A stretch of 64,000 bases of DNA from Triticum aestivum (lineage: Eukaryota > Streptophyta > Magnoliopsida > Poales > Poaceae): assembly GCF_018294505.1 (NCBI RefSeq), contig NC_057807.1:142962461-143026460 (forward strand), read 5' to 3'. This document shows positions 57,303 through 64,000 of the stretch, piece by piece. Each line of letters begins with the position of its first letter. The first letter of the stretch is position 1. Below the pieces are notes generated by a model that was given only the letters and a program-made list of their open reading frames with translations, searched no databases and was not told the origin of the DNA. The translations under genes and the position numbers were made by a program.

Positions 57303-60300
57303 CTAATCTACGCGGCCGCCATCAACCCTCTTCACCTCATTCACCTTGTCCACAATGGGTGCGACAAGGGCTTTGAGCGCGTCAAGATCAGCATCCGCCG
57401 GCAGCTTCTTGAGGACATTGGCGAAGTTGAGGCCTGGGTTGCGGAAGGCCACCTTCACCAACACCTTCTCCAAGACTCGAGCGCAGATCGTGCGCGACAC
57501 GTCGGCCAACTGCTTCGGGATCCTCTCTCGGAGTTGCTAAAGGGCTGTTGCCACGCCTTTGAAGAATATAGTGAGCTTGGCGCTGGGGGGGAGATTCTCA
57601 TCGGAGGAATACCCAAAGTCCTCCACCCCCAGCTGCGCCAGCTCCCCGTCAATGACAGCGGCAATGTTCACGAGGCCCTCCGTCCAGAGCTCCACAGTAT
57701 CTCTGAAGGTGTTCTGGGTCTCGACGGCCCTCGTCAGCAATGCTTCGTTGTCCTTGATCTCCTCCTTCAAGTCCGCCTCCCGCTTCTTGGCGCCGTCCAG
57801 CGTCTCCGTCAAGGTGGCCAGCTTGAGCTTCAGATCAGCGTTCGAATCCTTGGCGGCGCTCAGCTCTTTGCCCTTCTCGGCGAGTTGGCCCTGCAGCTCA
57901 CCGTGGGCAAGGGCGTCCTTCTCGCGCTCCAGCTTAAGCGCAGCAAGCTCTTCGCTGCCCGCCTTCAGATCAGCCTCCAGCTGCGCCACCCTTGCCTCCA
58001 ATTCCTTCCTGGCGGTCTCGGCTGCCGCAGCTGCATCCTTTGCTTCTTGGAGCGCCCCGCTAAGTGCCTGCTCACGCGCGGCAAGTTCCTCCTCGTGGCT
58101 GTCGAGGTTCACTTTCCGTTGAGCCAGCTCGCCTTCTTGCGCGTGCAGCTTCTCGCCGGCGAGCCGCTGCTGCTCTTCAGCTTCGGCCTTCTCGAGGAGG
58201 AAGGCCTTCCACTCCTCAGCAAGCTCCTCCCGCTCCTCCGCCAAGGCCCGGAGAGCTTCTTGGCGAAGACCCCGGAGCTCCTCCGCGTGCTTCTCTATGT
58301 CCACGCTCGCCTTCGCGACGAGCGCTTCCCGAGACTCCAGCTTGGCTTGGCGGGCGCGGTAGAGCGCCAGCAACCTCCGTAGCAGCCGTTCCTCCTCAGG
58401 CTCGTTGCTGCTGCTTCCCGACACGTCGACGATCGACAACCCGGCGGAGGCGAGAACCTCCCCATCCAGAGCTTCTCCTTCCACCGGCGCCCTGGAGCTT
58501 GACGCCCAGGGGAGCTTGATGAAGATGCCCTCGCCGGCCTTCAGATAGGCGCCGGGCTGGGACTCCTCGGAGCCTGGCGCTGCGGCAGCGGCAGAGGGAT
58601 CGGCGGTCGGTGCAGCGCCTGGCGCTCCTGCGGCCTCAGGGCCGTCAGTGCGATCGCCAGATCCCTCGCCAGCTTCCTCGGCGGCAGCCTTGGCGGCCTC
58701 TTTGCCGGCGGGCACATCAGCACCGGCTCCTTCTTCGGTGGCCGCGGCATCATCAGCATCACCGCGCGCGTTCTCCTCGCCGCCCGCCTCGGTCTCCATC
58801 GGCTCCGTGGAGGGTGGATCTGATGACCGGAGAAGGAGAATAAATCAAACAAGCATTCAAGAAAGAGAGAGAAAGATCAGAAGAACACGAGGAAGATTTC
58901 AAGCAAGGGATTACCTGCACTGGGATCCATGACCATGGGCTCCACCACCAGAGGCTCGCTGGTGCTGTCTCTTGCCGGAGACTCCTCTCTTGCCGGAGAT
59001 TGTTCCCTTGCCGGGGAATGCTCCCTTGCTGGGGAATCACCCCTTGGCGGTGTGGTGGAAGCAGAAGGCACATCGGAGGCAGTTTCCGAGCCCTCCGGGT
59101 GAAGCTGTTCTGCTCCTGCACAAGCAAACCAACAGTTAGAAGTCAGCAAAGGAAAGAGCACCCATGCGCGCCCAAAAGCAGAAAGTAAACTATGTACTTA
59201 CACTGGGGGCTGCGCTGGGGGCTCCTTCGCGGAGTTGTTGCCGGGTCCGGCAAGGTAGTCTCGGGCGCCCCTCCTGTTGTCTCGACGGGCTCGTCCTCGA
59301 TGATAACCACCGACACCTTGGCCCTCTTCGCCGCTCTTTGAGCCAACGTCCTGAAAGGGAACAAGTTCAGATCAAAGCAAGTCAGATACAAGATAAAGCT
59401 GCAAAAATCGAAGAAATACAAGTACACAAAAGAAGTCTTACTCTTCTTCCTCCTCGTCGGAACTGAGCGCGGAGAGGTCGAAGTCCGGCCCACCTGCGGC
59501 GCGACGAGGTGGAGGGGTAGGATCCCTTGTCCGCTTGGCGGGCGCGGAGGCGGTGGCGCGGGAAGATCCAACTCCAGTTGCCGCAGTGGCGCGGGGCGCT
59601 CCCGCGGCAACATCGCTTGTCGCGGTGGAGCGTGTCGCGCGGCGCGTTGGCTGCTGATTCCTTTGCCGCCCCGCTGCGTCCCCGCCCCTGCGAAGGCGCC
59701 TTCTTGGTTGAATTGGGGGCTGCGCTGCGAGATCCGCCTGCGGCAAGTGGCCTGGAGATGGCGGGCCGCTCGCACCCTCGGCGGGCTCACCCGACTCGAC
59801 CTCCGGCGCAGCAAGCTCTTCTTCACCGTCGATCCACTCTCGCTCGGCAAGACTTGCCGCCGGCTCCTCCTCTGCCTCCTCCACAGTGAAGCCAAACTCA
59901 CCCGCGGCAGCAGCTGCCGCCGCCTCTTCCGCCCTGGTGAAGATGCGCCGCATCTCCTCCTCGGTGGTGTCGCGGGTGAGGCTCCTCTTCTCGTCGGCGC
60001 GGACCTCCACCTCCACCAGCCCGTCGAAGAATTGCTGCACGACCTCGTCGGCTGGCTCTTGCCACGTCGGGACTAGACCGTGTGAATCGCACTGCGGCAT
60101 CATCGCGCGGATGCGGTCGAGGGAAGAATTATTGCACAGCGGGACGACCCCCGCCGGCAACCTAAACCACTCCGGATGCTGGGGATCGTGCTTGAATAGC
60201 TCCTTGAGCATCGCATCCAGCTCCAGCACGGTGAAGTTGAAGTTCAGGCCCGGGCGCAGTCGCATGATATCTGCCGAGCCGCCAAACTCCCAAGCGGGTC

Positions 60301-61042
60301 TCTTCCTCTCTTGCAGGGGGGCGATGCGGCAGCGGAGGAAATCTGCGCCTACGGCACCCACGGTCAACCCGGCAACCCTGAGACGCAAGATTCTGGTGGT
60401 GGCAATCTTCAGCCACGCGTCCTCCGGGGCTAGGCTGCTCCAGTCATTGCCGCGCACTACAGGAACTTGTCGCAGGGCGGTGAACGGCTGCGGGTCCTCC
60501 TCCATGATCCAACACCACTCAGCTCTCCACTCGTCCCACTTGCTGCGGAGCTCCCCCTCCAGATATGCCTCCTTCTTGCCGGCCCTCGAGATCCAGGCGA
60601 TTCCTCCGGAAAGAGGCTCTCCTCTCTCGACCCGAGGCATGAAATAGTGGCGGAAAAGAGCGACATTTGGGTGGACTCCGACAAAGTTTTCGCACAAATG
60701 TGCGAAAACGGACATGGTCAAGACGGCGTTGGGGGTGAAATCAAGGAGATGAAACCCGTAGGTGTTCATAATGTCGCAGAAGAATTCCGAGAAGGGCGGG
60801 CAGAGGCCGCAGTAGAAGAACAACGGGAAGAAAGGATACCCGTATGGAGCCCTTGTCGAAGCGGCGGCGGAGAGAACCCTCGTGTGCGGATGCGCACGCG
60901 TCTCCGTCGCCCAGAAAAGATAGAACCATTGCCGCAGCCCCTCCGCGTCGAGCTCGGCGGGGAAAGTGGCCCGCTCCTTGCGCAGCGCCTCGAGCCGCAG
61001 TGCCTCGGCCGACTTCGCGACCTTCCCGGTCTTCGGAGCCAT
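57303..61042 (-). CDS. Antisense four-exon gene of the Tat element (Transposase_28-like plus coiled coil)
   Basis: The likely start is the ATG at 61,042 (MAPKTGKVAKSAEALRLEAL) in a good context; the frame is open further up to 61,252. Exons are 61,042-59,442, 59,350-59,202, 59,112-58,915 and 58,819-57,303. All introns are about 90 bp with GT-AG borders and strong donors (gtaaga, gtaagt, gtaatc). Phases fit exactly and give 1,155 codons including the stop. Exon 1 contains YGYPFFPLFFYCGLCPPFSE and HLLDFTPNAVLTMSVFAHLC, the pattern of the Pfam family called putative gypsy type transposon (Transposase_28). Exon 3 has SPARE/Q repeats. Exon 4 is a long coiled coil (EELAAREQALSGALQEAKDA), then NFANVLKKLPADADLDALKA. 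One in-frame TAG lies at 57,539-57,537. The nearest acceptor of exon 3 (59,116) would create TGA at the junction; the acceptor 3 bp on avoids it. Such genes may have host-derived or regulatory roles; function unknown. Confidence 0.75.
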
Positions 61043-61330
61043 GGCGAAGGTGGTGGAAGGGGTCGACGGCGTTGGTGGCGATGGCGGAGATTGGGGGCGG
61101 AGCACTGCTTTCTCACAAGAGAGGGGAACGGCGGAGATTCTGGAGTAGTAAACGGACAAGGTAAGCAACTGCCTCTGTCCCCTCTGCTTATAAACGCGTG
61201 CCGCAATCAATGCGTGCCGTTCGGGGAGGGCGCGGTGGATGCGGAGTAGCAAACGGCGCGACCAGGCCGCGTGTGCCCCGTGCCCTGTTTTGGGCCTGGC
61301 CCAACAGCGCTCGGCACCGTGTATGGCCCA

Positions 61331-61344
61331 GGCCCGGGGGCTCC
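61331..61344 (+). other. Polypurine-rich tract before the 3' LTR
   Basis: The sequence ggcccgggggctcc directly precedes the LTR start at 61,345. It is g-rich but interrupted by pyrimidines, as is usual in Tat-lineage elements. Confidence 0.55.
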
Positions 61345-62232
61345 TGTCGGTGTACTAGAATAGGGGTACCCTAGTATCCCGAACTTGTGCACGGGCAGTT
61401 GCAGCACCCCGCGGCAAGGCTCGCCAGGTCGCCGCCAAGATCCTCCATGGCCCCTCAGAAGACAAGACCCCGGCAAGAGGGGCTTGCCGGGAAGGCCAAC
61501 CAAGGCATCTCAAGAACGCTTGCCGCGACGCGCCACGCGTCTCGGCAAGGCACGGCGAGCGACAAGCTCCCGGGCCCGACAAGGTAGCGCCCGCGGCAAG
61601 ATACTTGCCGCGGCAAGCGGTCGCTCCGCGCCCAGGCTCCAGCACACCCAACAACGTGTCGTCCTGGAACCCTTCCAGGCACGCGTGGCGGGAGGCTGTG
61701 CAGCCAGCGGTGCGTGGTGGCAAGCGGCGCTGACAAGAAGGCCATCGTGGCGATCGGTGGCGCCCCTGACAGTCTCTTCTCGCACTGTTTAGACGACACA
61801 GACGGGCATTTAATGCCCTTGTCCCCTGCCGTCAGGGTTAGGTATGATACACTGTATCTACAGTAGAGGTAGTTGTACCTACCGCACTCTTTTTCCATTT
61901 TTACCCCTCTAGTCTACGTTGCCACCTGTCGGTAACCCCTTAAACGTATAAAAGGAGGCCCATGCGCAAGGTAGAAGGGTTTGGCTCATTCGAAACACGA
62001 AGAACACTCTCACGCTTGGTCTGGTAGCGTTCATCGCTCCTGAGCAAGAACTCAATACAAGCAAGCAAGCAGCAGTAGGAGTGTTATCTCTCCGGAGAGC
62101 TCTGAAGCTGGGTAAACTGCTCGTGTGCATTGCCTCGATCCGCTCTTTGTGCAATCTCCGCCCCCCTCCGAACCGAAAGGGGCTCGGTCCGCCGGTCCCC
62201 ATAGGTGTTCGTGGGTCAGTTTCCCCCCGACA
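61345..62232 (+). repeat. 3' LTR of the Tat element (888 bp)
   Basis: It is collinear with the 5' LTR. By eye I count roughly 28 substitutions, most of them transitions, plus one 18-bp length difference near 61,775-61,795. Its antisense strand lies upstream of the antisense gene and may supply that gene's promoter (inference). Confidence 0.95.
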
Positions 62233-62831
62233 GAGAACCTTCATGGCTTCTCCTAATGTAATTCCCATAAAGGTACCACTTGAAGAAGACTCTATAAGAT
62301 TTCTCGACACAAAGTTTAGTCCTGCATAAATATTTGGTATTATCATCCCTGACTGGGATGATTTTTAATCATTTAATTTCATTCTCTCCCAAGATTGTGC
62401 AACATGTTCTTGCTCAAGTTGCTTAAAGTTCATGATTTGATTTCTAAGAGATATAATCATAGCGGGAAGAAAATACTTAGCAATAAAAGCATCCTTACAT
62501 TTATCCCATGAATCAATACTATTGTGAGGTAAGGATGAAACCAAGTTTTAGCACTGTCTCTTAGCAAGAAAGGAAATATTTTCAACTTAACAATATCATT
62601 ATCCGCATCTTTTTTCTTTTGCGTATCACATAATTCAACGAAGGTATTAAGATGGGATGCAACATCTTCATTAGGATTTCCAGCAAATTGTTCTTTCATG
62701 ATAAGATTAAGCAATGCAGCATTAGTATTATATGACTCCACTGTAGTGGCGGGAGGAACAATTGGAGTACAAATAAAATCATTATTATTAACATTCGAGA
62801 AGTCACATAACTTAGTGTTTTCTTGAGACAT
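62233..62831 (-). pseudogene. Athila-like gag, 5' piece (right of the Tat insertion)
   Basis: The minus-strand frame starts MSQENTKLCDFSNVNNNDFI at 62,831 and includes FAGNPNEDVASHLNTFVELC and KLKIFPFLLRDSAKTWF, the gag core typical of Athila-type elements. One base is lost just after AKTWF, which shifts the frame; the next frame continues with DSWDKCKDAFIAKYFLPAM. After another stop, the stretch FVSRNLIESSSSGTFMGITL runs into the Tat target site and resumes at 49,234. Confidence 0.75.
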
Positions 62832-63001
62832 AGTGGCAAATCAAACAAGATAGCAAACAAGCAAAATAAAATATTTTGTTTTATTTTTTATTTTTAGAGA
62901 AGTGGAGGGAGATGAAAAAGAGAAGGAAAATAAAAGCAAATAAACAGTAGAACAAGTAAATAATAATGTAAATGCAGGAACATGTAGTTATTTGATAAAT
63001 A

Positions 63002-63019
63002 TACCCGACAACGGCACCA
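63002..63019 (-). other. Primer-binding site of the right-edge Athila-like element
   Basis: On the minus strand it reads TGGTGCCGTTGTCGGGTA, matching the tRNA-Asp-type site at 15 of 18 positions. Two of the three differences are C-to-T. It lies about 19 bp from the LTR end. Confidence 0.7.
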
Positions 63020-63037
63020 AAAATCCTTTCTTCTACT

Positions 63038-64000
63038 TGTGAGCTGTGTTGGGATTTTTCCTTAAGAGGAAGGGTGAAGCAATATAGTAGCAGATAGTAT
63101 TTCCCTCAGTAGAGAACCAAGGTTATCGAATCAATAGGAGACTCACGCAAAAAACCTTTAGCAGTACCTACACACACAAGAGCAAATACTTGCACCCCCA
63201 CGCGGGCAAGAGGGTTGTCAATCCCCTTGTACTCGCTAATTGCAAGGATTAAATCTGATAGTAGTAGATATATAAATCGCAAAGTAAAATGAAAGTAATA
63301 AAATTGTAGCAAGGTATTTTTTGGTTTTTATAATATGATTAAAATAGACCTGAGGGACATAGTTTTCATTAGAGCCTTCTCTCTCACAAAAATAGCATAC
63401 GGTGGGTAGGCAAATTACTGTTGGGCAATTGATAGAAAAGTGCATAATTATGATGTTATTCATGGCATGATCATGTATATAGGCATTACTTCCATGAAAA
63501 GTAGACTGACTCATGCCCGCATCAATAATCGATCGCTATCCAGGATGCATATATGGTATTAAGTTCATGACAAATAGAGTAACGCTTTAAGCAAGATGGC
63601 ATAATGTAGACCAAATAAAACCAAGCAGTATGATTAAACCCCATTGTTTTCTCCTTAGAAGCAACAATACAATATGTGCCTCGCTACCCCTGCTGTTACT
63701 GGGTGAGGACACCACAAGATTGAACCTACTAGTATGCACCACTATCACTAAAAATCAATGAATCAACTTGGCCAAAGAAAACCCATAGATCAGAAAGCAT
63801 TACATAGCTATAACAATCATACGTAATAAAGTTCAAAAAAGACTCAATTACTTTCAATGAATAATCCAATAATGAACCTACAGTTCATTGGATCCCAACA
63901 AATACACCGCAAAAGAAGATTGCATTGGATAGAACTCTGAGGAGAACACTGCATTGAAGATCGAAGAGAGAGAAGAAGCCATCTAGCTAATCACTATGAC
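63038..64000 (-). repeat. 5' LTR of the right-edge Athila-like element (partial)
   Basis: On the minus strand the LTR ends ...CCCAACACAGCTCACA at 63,038. It continues to the window edge without reaching a TG start. Its sequence differs from the LTR fragment at 48,458-49,137, so the two are not the pair of one element. Confidence 0.65.

Larger units (their letters stand above)
49235..62232 (+). mobile_element. Complete Tat-lineage Gypsy LTR retrotransposon with antisense gene
   Basis: The element is 12,998 bp. The LTRs start tgtcggtgtactagaatagg and end gtttccccccgaca, with target duplication gagaa (49,230-49,234 and 62,233-62,237). On the plus strand it carries gag, protease, reverse transcriptase, RNase H and integrase. 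Between pol and the 3' LTR a large spliced gene runs on the minus strand. Long DNA between pol and the 3' LTR with antisense ORFs is a known trait of Tat-lineage elements such as Grande and RIRE2. It inserted into the gag of a minus-strand Athila-like element. The sense frame has three nonsense codons and two frameshifts. Confidence 0.95.

Noticed and set aside
59527..60647. Plus-strand open frames of 120-260 codons opposite the antisense gene
   Set aside because: They are the mirror of a strongly biased GC-rich coding exon and show no motifs; the minus strand has the Transposase_28-like pattern and splice logic.

Overview
The window is plant nuclear DNA from a grass, most likely the wheat/barley tribe (Triticeae). 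The evidence is the composition: nested LTR retrotransposons, CACTA-type ends and Stowaway MITEs with TA target duplications fill most of it, introns have GT-AG borders, and no bacterial-style operon is visible. The species assignment is inference from element types, not from a database match. No RNA gene was recognised and no intact single-copy host gene can be claimed. Host-like coding remnants are confined to the left half.

Layout. 1-4.8 kb: a diverged ~100-bp dispersed repeat, then a head-to-head pair of related small genes (one broken by a stop, one open), then AT-rich DNA with a hairpin. 4.8-7.89 kb: one end of a CACTA transposon, built of tandem modules and ending in ...TTTTGTAGTG. It interrupts the gag gene of a Copia-type remnant (7.89-8.9 kb). 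8.9-17.1 kb: low-copy-looking DNA with MITEs, a broken GRF-zinc-finger-like remnant with a membrane tail, and a purine-rich duplicated stretch. 17.2-24.5 kb: a multi-exon gene with repeated exons and a region resembling plant En/Spm-type transposase accessory proteins (copy A), followed by a GGCC-rich tandem array and a second CACTA end at 24,507. 28.2-32.6 kb: a second, more decayed relative of that gene (copy B), with an internal duplication that received a MITE in one unit only.

The right half is a stack of retroelements. A minus-strand Athila-like element has its 5' LTR at 46,729-48,420 and leader DNA running down to about 32.65 kb. A complete chromovirus-type Gypsy element (34,019-44,899, TSD ctaac) inserted into that leader. 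Next comes a 3' LTR terminus of another family (48,458-49,137), abruptly joined to the gag of a further minus-strand Athila-like element whose 5' LTR runs off the right edge. That gag is split by a complete Tat-lineage Gypsy element (49,235-62,232, TSD gagaa).

Both complete retroelements are inactivated by point mutations, most of them C-to-T or G-to-A, as expected from deamination of methylated cytosine. The chromovirus carries an extra ORF between its 5' LTR and gag, and its integrase has lost a catalytic Asp and a zinc-ligand Cys. The Tat element carries sense gag-pol and, on the opposite strand between pol and the 3' LTR, a gene of about 1,150 codons whose four exons join in frame across three short introns. 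The two genes converge on a short spacer that contains an 11-bp hairpin and an AATAAA. That antisense gene, the chromovirus extra ORF and the repeated-exon gene family are the most interesting contents.
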